Source of the DNA: Planctomycetota bacterium | GTDB lineage: Bacteria > Planctomycetota > UBA1135 > UBA2386 | Reading direction: 5' to 3' | Assembly (NCBI GenBank): GCA_016235155.1 | Contig: JACRLW010000073.1 | Location: 1-62,403 of the forward strand | Length of the DNA stretch: 62,403 nt | Shown here: in pieces, positions 20,076-29,358 of the stretch | Layout: each line of letters begins with the position of its first letter | Position numbering within the stretch: the first letter of the stretch is position 1 | Made by a program: the position numbers and the translations under genes | The notes under the pieces: generated by a model | The model's database searches: none | What the model was told of the DNA's origin: nothing | The model's input: the letters and a program-made list of their open reading frames with translations, nothing else

Positions 20076-21695
20076 GTGCTCGCCCACGCGACGGCGACCG
20101 AGCGCTTCACGGTCCGCGACGGCGACGTGGTCGTCGATCCGTCGGTCGGCTCGCTCGCGCCGCTCCCCGAGCACCCCGCCACCGAGCTCAGCGGCGCCGT
20201 CCGCGCCACGCTCGAGGAGTTCGAGACCGATCCCCTGGCCGAAGAGCGACTCGCGACCGTCCTCGACGCCCTCTCCCCGCGCGCGCGCGGCCTCGTTCTC
20301 CTCGCATTCGCCTGGCGGGCGCATCGCGCCGGCGAAGCTGCGCTCGCCTTCGACCGCGTGCGGGCGCTGTGCGAGACCCTCGCCGCCGGCGAGCCGTTCC
20401 GCCAGGTCGCCGCCGGATCCGCGGTCCTCTGCGCGACGCGGCGCGAGCCCGTGCCGTCGCTCGCGATCGAAGTCCTCGCCCGCGGCGAACCGGAGTTCGC
20501 GCACGCCGTCGCCGAGCGGCTGCGCGAACTCGGCGATGCGGGCGCTTCATCGGCGTTGGGTGCCCGGACCGACGACGTGACGGCCAGCCGGGCGACGCTC
20601 GCCCGAGCCCGCACGGTGCTCGGCATCCTCACCGCGGCGACCACGACGTCCCCGATCGTGTTCGCGGTCGGCGATCGCATCCTGCACTTCGTCCCGGACG
20701 GGCAGGGCGGCGGCGAAGGCGCGCTCGTGGAACCGCTCCCGTTCGTCGCGCGCCTCCGCGCCGCGAACGCCCTCGCGGCGCCATGGTCGGGAACGCCGAC
20801 GACATCCGGTGCGCCCGACGCGGTCGACGTCGTGCCCGGCGTCTTCGCGATCGATCCCGAGCGCCGGGTCACCAGCCGCACCGGCCCCCTCGGCCTCCTG
20901 CTCGTGCTGCTCGCCTGCGCGATCGCGTTCGTCGGCGGCCTGCGGGCCGTGCGCGCCGGGATCGTGCGCGAACGCGAGGCGATCTTCGTCCGCAGCGAGT
21001 TCCTCACGACGGTGACCCACGAACTGCGCACGCCGATCGCCGCGATCCGGCTGCTCGCCGAACGCCTGGACGAGGGTCAGGTCACCGACGCCGCGCGTCG
21101 CGACGAGTACCACGCGATGCTCGCCCGCGAGGCCGCGCGCCTGTCCGTGCTGGTCGAGAACGTGCTCGACCTCGGCCGGATCGAGCGCGGCGAGCGCGCC
21201 TACGACCGCCGCGACGTGCCGGTAGGCGAACTGATCGCCGACGCCGGGCATTCGTTCGAAGCGCTGGCGCACCGCGCCGGCCTCGCGTTCACGATCGACG
21301 ACAAGAGCGAAGCCGCCGGCGTGTCCGTCGATCGAGCCGCGATCCGCCAGGCGCTCCTCAATCTGTGCGACAACGCGCTCAAGTACGGCGCCGCCGGCGG
21401 CGTGATCGCGCTCTCGGCCGAGCGGGAAGACGGCGGTGTCGTGATCGCGGTCCGCGACCGCGGCCCCGGCGTGCCGCCCGCGGATCGCGAACGGATCTTC
21501 CGCCGCTTCGTGCGCGGCAGCGCGCACGCGCACGGCAGCGTTCCCGGCGTCGGCCTCGGCCTGCATCTCGCGCGGCACATCGCGTTGGCCCACGGCGGCA
21601 CGCTCGGTTACGAGGAGCCAAAGGACGGCGTCGGAGCCTGCTTCGCGCTGCGCCTGCCGTACGCACCTCGAACGGACGCCACGGATCCGCGATGA
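20076..21695 (+). CDS. Sensor histidine kinase
   Basis: The 539-residue frame from GTG 20076 has a periplasmic-type N-terminal part, a membrane helix (LGLLLVLLACAIAFVGGL, about 268-288), a HisKA domain with the phosphorylated His315 in VTHELRTP, and an HATPase domain with N-box LCDNALKYG, G1 DRGPGVP, F-box IFRRFVRG and G2 GVGLGLHLARH. The same frame continues open upstream to about 19884 and encodes a first membrane helix (ALVLLAGLGSLGLGAA) plus a helical stretch, but no ATG, GTG or TTG precedes it; a CTG (19884) or ATC (19890) is the likely real start. It phosphorylates the overlapping response regulator (ATGA). Confidence 0.9.
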   Translation: MLAHATATERFTVRDGDVVVDPSVGSLAPLPEHPATELSGAVRATLEEFETDPLAEERLATVLDALSPRARGLVLLAFAWRAHRAGEAALAFDRVRALCETLAAGEPFRQVAAGSAVLCATRREPVPSLAIEVLARGEPEFAHAVAERLRELGDAGASSALGARTDDVTASRATLARARTVLGILTAATTTSPIVFAVGDRILHFVPDGQGGGEGALVEPLPFVARLRAANALAAPWSGTPTTSGAPDAVDVVPGVFAIDPERRVTSRTGPLGLLLVLLACAIAFVGGLRAVRAGIVREREAIFVRSEFLTTVTHELRTPIAAIRLLAERLDEGQVTDAARRDEYHAMLAREAARLSVLVENVLDLGRIERGERAYDRRDVPVGELIADAGHSFEALAHRAGLAFTIDDKSEAAGVSVDRAAIRQALLNLCDNALKYGAAGGVIALSAEREDGGVVIAVRDRGPGVPPADRERIFRRFVRGSAHAHGSVPGVGLGLHLARHIALAHGGTLGYEEPKDGVGACFALRLPYAPRTDATDPR

Positions 21696-22411
21696 CCCGC
21701 CTGCTCCTCGTCGAAGACGACGGCGCGCTCCGCGAAGGGCTGCGCGACACCTTCGCCGACGAGGGCTACGACGTGACGGTCGCGGCCGACGGCGCGAGCG
21801 CGCTCGACGTCGCGCTCACGCGTCACTTCGACGTGGTCGTGCTCGACGTGATGCTCCCGATGCGAAGCGGTTACGAGGTCCTGCGCGCGCTGCGCGACGC
21901 ACGGCTGACGACGCCCGTCCTCCTGCTGACCGCGAAGGGCGACGAGGCCGACAAGGTGCTCGGATTGGACCTCGGAGCGGATGACCACGTCACCAAGCCC
22001 TTCGGCACACGTGAGCTCGTCGCCCGCGTGCGCGCGCTGTTGCGGCGTCACGACCGTACGGCGACCGCGCCGCGCGCGACGCAGCAGGTGTTCGTGCTGG
22101 GACGCCGCGAGATCGACCTCGGCGCGTTCGAGGTCCGCATCGACGGCAAGCGCGTCGAAGCGCTGTCACCGAAGGAGGCCGGGATGCTCGCGTTGCTCTT
22201 CGCCGAGCGCGGCCTCGCGGTGCGCCGCGAGCGCATCCTCGACCTGGTCTGGGGCAGCGACGCCTTCGTCGGGCCGCGCGCCGTCGACACGCACGTCGTC
22301 AACTTGCGGACGAAGGTCGAGGACGACCCGAAGGCGCCGTTGCACCTGCTCACGGTGCACGGCGTCGGTTACCGCCTCGTGGTCGACCGCGGCCCGGACG
22401 GCGCATCGTGA
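21692..22411 (+). CDS. OmpR-family response regulator
   Basis: The 239-residue protein has a receiver domain with the acidic pair VEDD at 8-11, phospho-acceptor Asp52 (VVVLDVMLP) and Lys in TKPFG, followed by a winged-helix DNA-binding domain (LSPKEAGMLALLF ... VVNLRTKVEDD ... GVGYRLV). It is the cognate partner of the upstream kinase, overlapping it by four bases, and overlaps the permease gene (GTGA). Direct repeats with 11-bp period upstream of the operon and of the HEAT-repeat gene at 26623 are candidate targets. Confidence 0.95.
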   Translation: MTRLLLVEDDGALREGLRDTFADEGYDVTVAADGASALDVALTRHFDVVVLDVMLPMRSGYEVLRALRDARLTTPVLLLTAKGDEADKVLGLDLGADDHVTKPFGTRELVARVRALLRRHDRTATAPRATQQVFVLGRREIDLGAFEVRIDGKRVEALSPKEAGMLALLFAERGLAVRRERILDLVWGSDAFVGPRAVDTHVVNLRTKVEDDPKAPLHLLTVHGVGYRLVVDRGPDGAS

Positions 22412-23697
22412 GTTCGCCGACGCTGCTGCGCGCGCTGTCGCGCTGGGATCTGGTCGCGATCGGCGTCAACCAGGTGATCGGCGGCGCGATCTTCCTGATC
22501 CCCTCGCAGGTCGCCACGCCGATCGGCACCTGGGCGCCGTGGTTCTTCGTCGCCGGCGGCATCGCGTCGCTGCTCGTCGCCTTGTGCTTCGCGGAGGTCG
22601 GCAGTCGCTTCGAGGGAACCGGCGGCCCGTACCTCTACACGCGCGCCGCGTTCGGAGACTTCGTCGCGTTCGAGGTCGGCTGGATGCAGTGGTTCACGCG
22701 CGTGACCAGCCAGGCCTCGGTGGCCAACGGCATCGCGCTCGCGCTGGCCTTGTACTGGCCGGCGATGCAGGACGACGTCCCGCGCGCGGTGTTGATCGGC
22801 GCGATCACGTTGCTGCTCGCGTGGATCAACCACCGCGGGGTCCGGCTCGGGTCCTTGGTCGTGAACGTGCTGACGGTCGGCAAGCTCGTGCCGCTCGCCG
22901 TCTTCATCACGATCGGCCTCTTCGCCGTGCGCTGGGAGCGACTCGGGCCGCTGCCCGATCTCGCTGCGGCCGACGCCGCCAAGGCGGCACTGCTGTTGAT
23001 CTTCGCGTTCGGCGGCTTCGACGTGATCTCGGTCCCGGCCGGCGAAGCGAAGGACCCGCGGCGCGACATCCCGTTCGCGTTCATCACGACGATCGCCGTC
23101 GTCACGGCGGTCATGACCCTCGGCCAGGTCGTCACGCAGACGGTGCTCGACGACGTGACGACCTCGACCACGCCGATGGCGGACGCCGCGGGTCGGTTCC
23201 TCGGCCCGCTCGGAGTCGCGATGATCACGATCGGTTCGGTGGTCTCGATGACGGGCAACAACGCGGGGCAGGTGCTCACCGGTTCGCGCATGCTGTTCGC
23301 GCTGGCCGAGAACAACGCCCTGCCGGCCTGGTTCGCCCGCGTGCATCCCGTGCACCGGACGCCGTCGAACGCCGTGTGGTTCACGGCGCTCGTCGCGCTC
23401 GTGCTCGCGATCAGCGGTTCGTTCCAGGAGCTCGCCGTGGCGAGCGCGGTGGCGCGGTTGGTCACCTACACGGGCGCCTGCGCCGCGACGCTGGCGCTGC
23501 GGTCAACGCGCTTCTCGGGAACGGTACGGCCCGCGGTGTTCGTCGTGCCGGGCGGACCCCTCGTGCCGATCCTCGCGATCCTCGTCTCGCTCTCGATCCT
23601 CGTCGGCGCATCGCGCGAACAGTTGCTCGGCGGGACCTGGGCGCTGCTCGGCGGTGCCGTGCTGTTCCTGATCGCGCGCCGTGCGCTGCGCCGGTGA
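22408..23697 (+). CDS. APC-superfamily amino acid permease
   Basis: The 429-residue protein has 11-12 hydrophobic helices and APC landmarks: the first helix GVNQVIGGAIFLIPS (the unwound GxG substrate region), FEGTGGPYLYTRAAFG, and FAFGGFDVISVPAGEAKDPRRDIP, whose family consensus is F.GF......E.K.P.R..P. It would import or exchange amino acids at the inner membrane. Its GTG overlaps the regulator stop, so it is the third gene of the two-component operon and possibly controlled by it. Substrate cannot be told from sequence. Confidence 0.93.
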   Translation: MSSPTLLRALSRWDLVAIGVNQVIGGAIFLIPSQVATPIGTWAPWFFVAGGIASLLVALCFAEVGSRFEGTGGPYLYTRAAFGDFVAFEVGWMQWFTRVTSQASVANGIALALALYWPAMQDDVPRAVLIGAITLLLAWINHRGVRLGSLVVNVLTVGKLVPLAVFITIGLFAVRWERLGPLPDLAAADAAKAALLLIFAFGGFDVISVPAGEAKDPRRDIPFAFITTIAVVTAVMTLGQVVTQTVLDDVTTSTTPMADAAGRFLGPLGVAMITIGSVVSMTGNNAGQVLTGSRMLFALAENNALPAWFARVHPVHRTPSNAVWFTALVALVLAISGSFQELAVASAVARLVTYTGACAATLALRSTRFSGTVRPAVFVVPGGPLVPILAILVSLSILVGASREQLLGGTWALLGGAVLFLIARRALRR

Positions 23698-23810
23698 GCC
23701 GCTTGTCGGACCGCCGCCCGCCACCGATCATCCGCCGCGCTCGCCCCGCGCGCCGGTGACCCGTCGGCCGACCCCTCACTCGACGTTTTGGACCAACGCG
23801 TCCGGGACCC

Positions 23811-26408
23811 ATGCCATCTCGACTCGCGCCACGCGGCTTCGCCGCGGCGCTCTCCTCTCTCGCACTCTCGCTCGTTCCGACGAGCGCGGTCGTGGCACAG
23901 GGCAACACCCCGCCGAACGCACCACGCATCAACGAGCCGTCCCCGCCGCCCGCCCGGGTGAGCCCGTTCGACGTGCACATGGAGACGCTGCCGTTCGCGG
24001 ACCCCGATCCGGGCGACCAACATGCGGCGTCCGACTGGGAGCTCTGGACCACGTCGCCGTCCCAGCGGATCTGGACCGCGCCCGGCGTGACCGGTGGTCA
24101 CCGCGTTCACATCCATCTCGGCGACGGCGCGTTCACCGGCAGCCACGCCGGTCGCACGTTCTTGTTGCCGTCGACGCGCTATCAGCTCCGCGTCCGCCAC
24201 AAGGACGACAGCGGCGACCCGCTCACCGAATGGAGCACGTGGTCGTCGGGGCTCTTCGACACCGTCGCGTTCGAACAGCCGACGCCGCTCGAGATCGACG
24301 ACGTGGCGAGTTCGCCGCTGCCGCTGTGGACCGATCCGAACAGCGTCGAGGTGGACCTGCCCGCGACCAGCGACGCGTCGCTGCGCCTCGAATCACCGAG
24401 CGGGCAGTTGCTGCTCCGACTCGACGCTTCGGCCGCCGCCGGCAACGCGATCACGAATCCGCCTGCGCTCGCGCAGCACGAAGCGGTGCGCGTCGTCGTG
24501 TCGGGCGGCACGCGGCCGGGCTTCGTCGCGCTGCCCGAGACCAACCTGACGATCCTCGAGAATGGCTGCGCGGCGACGACGATCCGCCTGCCGGTGATGA
24601 CCTTGTTCCCCGGCGTGAACTTCGTGTTCTGGGTCAGCCTCGAGGGCGCGACCTACACCGGTTCGCTCGCCCAGACGACGCCGAGCTTCACGTCGCCGGC
24701 GCGCAACCTCACGGTGCCCTGGGTGGTGCGCGAGGTCGGATGGGTCGTCGATGTCGTCGCGTCGAATCTGCGACTGCCGGTGAACCTCGCCTTCGTTCCT
24801 GTCCCCGGCGCGCAGCCAGGCGACCCGAAGTTCTACGTCTCCGAGCTCTACGGCACGATCCGCACGGTCACCAACGACGGCACGGTCGTCACCTACGCGA
24901 CCGGACTCCTGAACTACACGCCGAACGGCGCCTTCCCGGGCGCGGGCGAGCAGGGGCTCACCGGGATCGCGGTCGATCCGCAGAGCGGCGACGTGTTCGC
25001 GGCGATGCTCCAGTTCAACGCGGCGATCGCCGCGAACGACCCGCGCATCGTGCGCTTCCATTCGACCGACGGCGGGCGGACCGCGAGTTCGCAGCAGACG
25101 ATCCTCGCGATGCCCGGCGAATCGCAGGGGCAGTCGCACCAGATCTCGCGCCTCGAGATCGTGAACGGCGAGCTCTTCTGCCACATGGGCGACGGCTTCG
25201 TCACCGCGACCGCCCGTTCGCTCACGTCGTTCCGCGGCAAGATCCTGCGGTTGAACCTCGACGGCTCGCCGGTGGTGCAGAACCCGTTCTTCGACGGCGG
25301 CGCGCGCGACGCACGCGACTACGTCTACGCCTACGGCGTGCGCAATCCGTTCGGCGGCGCGTGGCGCGCGGCCGACGGCTTCCGCTACGTCGTCGAGAAC
25401 GGCCCGTCGGTCGATCGCTTCGCGCGGATCGTCATGGGCCGCGACTACCTCTGGAACGGAACCGACGCGAGCATGGCGAGCTTCGCGCTCTACACCTGGA
25501 ACCCCGCGCGCGGGCCCGTGAACCTCGCGTTCGTCCAGCCACAGACCTTTGGCGGCAGCGGCTTCCCGGCGGGCAAGCAGGGCCATGCGTTCGTCACCGA
25601 GTCCGGACCGACCTACGCGTTCGGGCGCCAGGCCAACGGCAAGCACATCACCGAGTTCGTGCTCGATGCCGCGGGCAACCGCGTCTCAGGCCCCACGCCC
25701 TTCGTCGACTACGTCGGCGACGGCTACGCGACGGCGGTCGGGCTCGCCGCCGGACCCGACGGCCTCTACTTCACCGAGCTCTACCGCGACCGCAACACCG
25801 CCGGGCCGACGACCGCCGGCGCGCGCGTGCTGCGGATCCGCTACGGCGACCCGTCGGACTGCAACCGCAACGGCGAAGCGGACTGGTGCGAGATCGCGTC
25901 GGGCCTCGAGCACGACTGCAACGGCAACCGCATCCCCGACGTGTGCGATCTCGCGAGCGGTTCGAGTCGCGACTTCGACGGCAACCTCGTCCCCGACGAG
26001 TGCGACCCGCTCGAGGCGAGCACCGACGAACTGTCGATCACGACGGGCGGCCGCGTCGACTTCGGACTCGACGCGGGCGTCGCGTTCGCCGGCGCGAGCT
26101 ACGCGCTGGTCGGGTCCATCAGCGGCACGTCGCCCGGCACGATCGTCGAAGGCATCCGCTTGCCGCTCAACATCGCCGGCGATCCGTGGTTCTTCCTGAC
26201 GATCGTCGCGGCGAACTCGCCGTCCCTGCAGGGCACGATCGGCGTGCTCGACACCGACGGCGGCTCGAGCGCGGCGCTCGTGCTGCCCGCCGGCCTACCC
26301 GCTTCGCTCGCCGGCGCGACGCTCCACCACGCCTTCGCGGCCCTCGACCCGCAGAGCGGCCGCCTGGCGTTCGCGAGCAACGCGGTGCCGCTGCGGCTCC
26401 TGCCCTAG
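23811..26408 (+). CDS. Secreted PQQ-dependent sugar dehydrogenase-like protein
   Basis: The 865-residue protein has a signal peptide and an N-terminal fibronectin-like part. From about 300 to 680 it has a six-bladed propeller of the soluble glucose/sorbosone dehydrogenase type (LPVNLAFVPVP, GEQGLTGIAVDP, SFRGKILRLNLDG, YAYGVRNPFG, YFTELYRD). Residues 683-733 form three Ca-binding dockerin-like repeats with paired Cys (DCNRNGEADWCEI, DCNGNRIPDVCDL, DFDGNLVPDECDP), a module common in Planctomycetota. A C-terminal beta domain follows. It is probably a surface sugar oxidase or a propeller without that activity. The stop TAG is followed by a coding-like in-frame tail. Confidence 0.82.
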   Translation: MPSRLAPRGFAAALSSLALSLVPTSAVVAQGNTPPNAPRINEPSPPPARVSPFDVHMETLPFADPDPGDQHAASDWELWTTSPSQRIWTAPGVTGGHRVHIHLGDGAFTGSHAGRTFLLPSTRYQLRVRHKDDSGDPLTEWSTWSSGLFDTVAFEQPTPLEIDDVASSPLPLWTDPNSVEVDLPATSDASLRLESPSGQLLLRLDASAAAGNAITNPPALAQHEAVRVVVSGGTRPGFVALPETNLTILENGCAATTIRLPVMTLFPGVNFVFWVSLEGATYTGSLAQTTPSFTSPARNLTVPWVVREVGWVVDVVASNLRLPVNLAFVPVPGAQPGDPKFYVSELYGTIRTVTNDGTVVTYATGLLNYTPNGAFPGAGEQGLTGIAVDPQSGDVFAAMLQFNAAIAANDPRIVRFHSTDGGRTASSQQTILAMPGESQGQSHQISRLEIVNGELFCHMGDGFVTATARSLTSFRGKILRLNLDGSPVVQNPFFDGGARDARDYVYAYGVRNPFGGAWRAADGFRYVVENGPSVDRFARIVMGRDYLWNGTDASMASFALYTWNPARGPVNLAFVQPQTFGGSGFPAGKQGHAFVTESGPTYAFGRQANGKHITEFVLDAAGNRVSGPTPFVDYVGDGYATAVGLAAGPDGLYFTELYRDRNTAGPTTAGARVLRIRYGDPSDCNRNGEADWCEIASGLEHDCNGNRIPDVCDLASGSSRDFDGNLVPDECDPLEASTDELSITTGGRVDFGLDAGVAFAGASYALVGSISGTSPGTIVEGIRLPLNIAGDPWFFLTIVAANSPSLQGTIGVLDTDGGSSAALVLPAGLPASLAGATLHHAFAALDPQSGRLAFASNAVPLRLLP

Positions 26409-26525
26409 CCCGGCGGAATCCACGTCGTCGTCGAACACCGCAGCGCCGACCCCGATCAACTCCAGCGCTGGGCCCTGCGCCTCCTCCACGCACGCTCGAT
26501 CGACGAAGTCTTCGCGCGCAAGTAG
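26409..26525 (+). pseudogene. Coding-like 38-codon remnant after the propeller gene
   Basis: Directly after the TAG at 26406-26408 the same frame stays open for 38 codons and ends at TAG 26523-26525. It reads as a plausible protein C-terminus (DPDQLQRWALRLLHARSIDE then VFARK), with high GC at third positions. There is no start codon. It looks like the tail of a deleted gene, in the style of Rpn/PD-(D/E)XK transposase-like proteins, rather than a natural extension of the propeller protein. The family suggestion is weak. Confidence 0.4.
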
Positions 26526-26529
26526 GCGC

Positions 26530-26558
26530 CTCACGATTCCCTGACACGCTTCTCACGC
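26530..26558 (+). promoter_or_regulatory. Three 7-bp direct repeats, 11-bp period, upstream of the HEAT-repeat gene
   Basis: CTCACGA (26530-26536), CTGACAC (26541-26547) and CTCACGC (26552-26558) are spaced by four bases each, the geometry of OmpR/PhoB-family sites. The first copy is identical to the repeats at 19840-19857. They end 64 bp before the ATG at 26623, and are probably bound by the regulator encoded at 21692-22411. Confidence 0.5.
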
Positions 26559-26622
26559 GGCCCCCATCGATCGCGGCCGATCTCGTCGTCCACTGGGGCC
26601 GATCCGATCAGGAGACGACGAC

Positions 26623-29358
26623 ATGAACGCGACCATCACGACCTGCCTGCTCCTCGCCGCGCTCGCGGCGACCGGTCCCCGCGCGACGGCCCAGGAGCGG
26701 AACGACGAACTCCGCTTGCAGCGTGCGATCCTCGCCGAGGACGCCGAACGCGACTTCGAGCGGGCGCGCGGGCTCTACCAGGCGATCGCCGACGACGAGT
26801 CGGCGCCGGCGGCGATGCGCGGCGAAGCGGCGACCCGCCTCGCCAAGGTGCTGAGCAAGCTCGGGCGACACGAGGAGGCAGCCGCAGCGGGCGAGCGCGC
26901 GCGTGCCTGGTTGCCCAAGCCCTCCGCCGACCCCGCGCAGGATCAGGCCGTCGACGCGGAGATCCGCGAGCTGATCGAGAAGCTGCGGAACGGAACCGGC
27001 GGGACGATGGATCTCGCGTGGTACGGCGAGCGCGCCGTGCCGGCCCTGCTCGCGGTGACCGATGCCGAGCTCGGACTCAGTGTCGTGACCTTGCTGTCGG
27101 AAGTGGCGTTTCGCATCGGCGGGCCGCGTGTCGAGGCCTGGCTCGACTCGGTCGCGTCCGGGAACGACCCGTTGCGACGTCGCGCGGTGCTGCGTGGCTA
27201 CGGGCGAATGCGCCCGTCGACGCCCGGTCGTGTCGATGCGTCACGGCTCAGCGCCTTCGCGCGCGACATGGACGCGGAGGTACGGATCACCGCGCTGGAA
27301 CTGGACATCCTCGGTGAATGGCCCGACTTCCTCGCGAGCCTGGGTCACGAGGATGCCCGCGTGCGCCGTGCCGCGTGGAGTCGATTCACCGACAGCGTGG
27401 GACCCCGATCGCGGTTCGGCTGGGAACAGCCCGGCTTCGACGCACGGGCGATCGCGCTCTACGGGGCCCTCGCCGAACGGCACCGCGAGATCACCCGCGA
27501 CGAGATCGCGCACGCGATGAACCTCTGCGCCGGCGGTCCGAACAGCGGAGTGAACGTCCTCCTCCTGCTGCGCGCGCTCGCCGAGTTCGAGACCTTCGAG
27601 TGCAGCGGCACCGGCAACCTCGAGGTCCCGCCGGACTCCCTGGCGACCGAGGTCGTGAAAGCCGCGCGACGGGTGGCGACCGAGACGGCCGGAACGACGC
27701 GTTCGAGGATCGGAGGCCTCGTGATCCGCAACGCCGTGTCGAACTGGACCCGCGCCAGCATGCCGCAACTCCTCGAACTCGCGACGCTCGGCGTCGGCTT
27801 CGAGCCGACGCGCTTCGTCGCGATCGCGCAGCCAAAGGACTGGTCGGCGCTGTTGGTGCGCATCGGCGACCTGAAGCTCACGGACGACGGGTTGCGCCAA
27901 CTGCTCGAGAAGAGCCTGCGAGTGGAGATCCCCACGTCCGCCTTCGCGCCGCTGCGCGACTTCGTACTCGCACAGACGGAGTCGCGCGACGCGCGCACGC
28001 GCGACTTCCCGGTCCTCGCGCACGCGCTGATGCGGCTCGGCCTCTTCGACGACGAGGCCTCGCTCGCCTGGTGCGAGGAGTTCCTGATCCGCGGCCTGCC
28101 GCAGCGCGGCGTCTGCAAGGGCGAGCCCCAGCTCCTCGACGGGCTCCGCGCGAACCTCTCGCGGGCCCTGCTGAGCGGCGACGCGCCCGCGCGGCGCATG
28201 CTGCGACGCCGGCTCGCGGTCGTCGAGGGCGCGGAGTTCGCCGTGCTGCGCAACCAGGCGCTCGCGCGGATCGCGATCGACCACGACGTCGAGGCCGCGC
28301 CGCTGTTCGCAGTGGCCTATGCGCACGGACTCGCGACGTCCGGCATCGATGCGGACCTGCGCGGCGGCGCAGACGCCTTCAACCGGGAAGCGCGCGGCCT
28401 GCAATGGGTCTTGTTCCACGGCTCTTGGACGAGCGCCGACCGCATCGCGGTCCTGGACCGGGTCCTGCAACTGGGCACGCCCGAGGTCTGGGCCGACTTC
28501 GGGAACTTCGGCATCGGTGTGCCCGCCGAGAAGCGCGACCCTGCCTTGCGAAGCGTCGTTGCGACCCACCTCCCCGGCTGCCCGAACGCCGAACAGCGCC
28601 GACGACTGTTCCGCAACATCGTCGACGAGGACAGCGACGCCGGGACCGTCCCCGCGGCACGCCTGGTGTGGGCCCTTCGCGACGACGACCCTGAGCTCGC
28701 GCGCGAGGCGCTCCAGCTCGCGAGTCGCTGCACCTTCGACGACCCGAACGCGTTGGTCGCGCCGGTGACCACGCTGCTCGCCAGCCCGGACTTCCGGATC
28801 GCAAGCGCCGCGATCGGCACGCTTTCGAAACTCGGAGGATCCGCGAGCTGGGCGACCATCGCCCCGTTCCTCGACCGCCCGGACGTCGCATACGCCGCGG
28901 CCTACTCCCTCTTCGCACTCGACCAGGAGCGCGCGATCGCGGAGATCCTGGCGCGCGCGGAACGGCGCGAACTGGAGAGCGCGGTGTGCAGCCTCGCGAA
29001 GCGAACCCTCGACCGGCGCTTCGTCCCCGCGTTGATCGCCGCGCTGCGCTCGCAGAACGAGTCGACGCGCACGGCGGCCAAGGAGGCCCTCGACGCGATC
29101 GAGTACTACGTCGGCCAGACCGCGCGCTGGCAACGCCTGCTCGACGAGGCCGGGCTCGACGCCGGCACCGCCGCCGAGGCGCTGATCAAGCAGGCGCGCA
29201 GCGGTGACCAGACCATCCGCCTCGCCGCGATCCGTTCGCTCGGCACGCTCGGCAAGCCGGAGACCCTGCCCTTCCTGATCCAGCTCATGCAGGACCAGGA
29301 CGCCGAGGTGAAGACCGCCGCGGCGCAGGCCCTCGAGCGGATCAACGCGAAGCAGTGA
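26623..29358 (+). CDS. Secreted HEAT-repeat protein
   Basis: The 911-residue protein has a signal peptide (TTCLLLAALAATGPRATAQ), a short TPR-like helical segment (about 25-110) and many alpha-helical repeats, clearest as HEAT/PBS-lyase repeats at the end (AAIRSLGTLGKPETLPFLI, VKTAAAQALERINAK). These are protein-protein scaffolds in the periplasm. AGGAGA precedes the ATG. Direct repeats of the OmpR type lie upstream, so it may be a target of the two-component system. Its 3' end overlaps ruvC by 17 bp on the opposite strand. Confidence 0.8.
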   Translation: MNATITTCLLLAALAATGPRATAQERNDELRLQRAILAEDAERDFERARGLYQAIADDESAPAAMRGEAATRLAKVLSKLGRHEEAAAAGERARAWLPKPSADPAQDQAVDAEIRELIEKLRNGTGGTMDLAWYGERAVPALLAVTDAELGLSVVTLLSEVAFRIGGPRVEAWLDSVASGNDPLRRRAVLRGYGRMRPSTPGRVDASRLSAFARDMDAEVRITALELDILGEWPDFLASLGHEDARVRRAAWSRFTDSVGPRSRFGWEQPGFDARAIALYGALAERHREITRDEIAHAMNLCAGGPNSGVNVLLLLRALAEFETFECSGTGNLEVPPDSLATEVVKAARRVATETAGTTRSRIGGLVIRNAVSNWTRASMPQLLELATLGVGFEPTRFVAIAQPKDWSALLVRIGDLKLTDDGLRQLLEKSLRVEIPTSAFAPLRDFVLAQTESRDARTRDFPVLAHALMRLGLFDDEASLAWCEEFLIRGLPQRGVCKGEPQLLDGLRANLSRALLSGDAPARRMLRRRLAVVEGAEFAVLRNQALARIAIDHDVEAAPLFAVAYAHGLATSGIDADLRGGADAFNREARGLQWVLFHGSWTSADRIAVLDRVLQLGTPEVWADFGNFGIGVPAEKRDPALRSVVATHLPGCPNAEQRRRLFRNIVDEDSDAGTVPAARLVWALRDDDPELAREALQLASRCTFDDPNALVAPVTTLLASPDFRIASAAIGTLSKLGGSASWATIAPFLDRPDVAYAAAYSLFALDQERAIAEILARAERRELESAVCSLAKRTLDRRFVPALIAALRSQNESTRTAAKEALDAIEYYVGQTARWQRLLDEAGLDAGTAAEALIKQARSGDQTIRLAAIRSLGTLGKPETLPFLIQLMQDQDAEVKTAAAQALERINAKQ

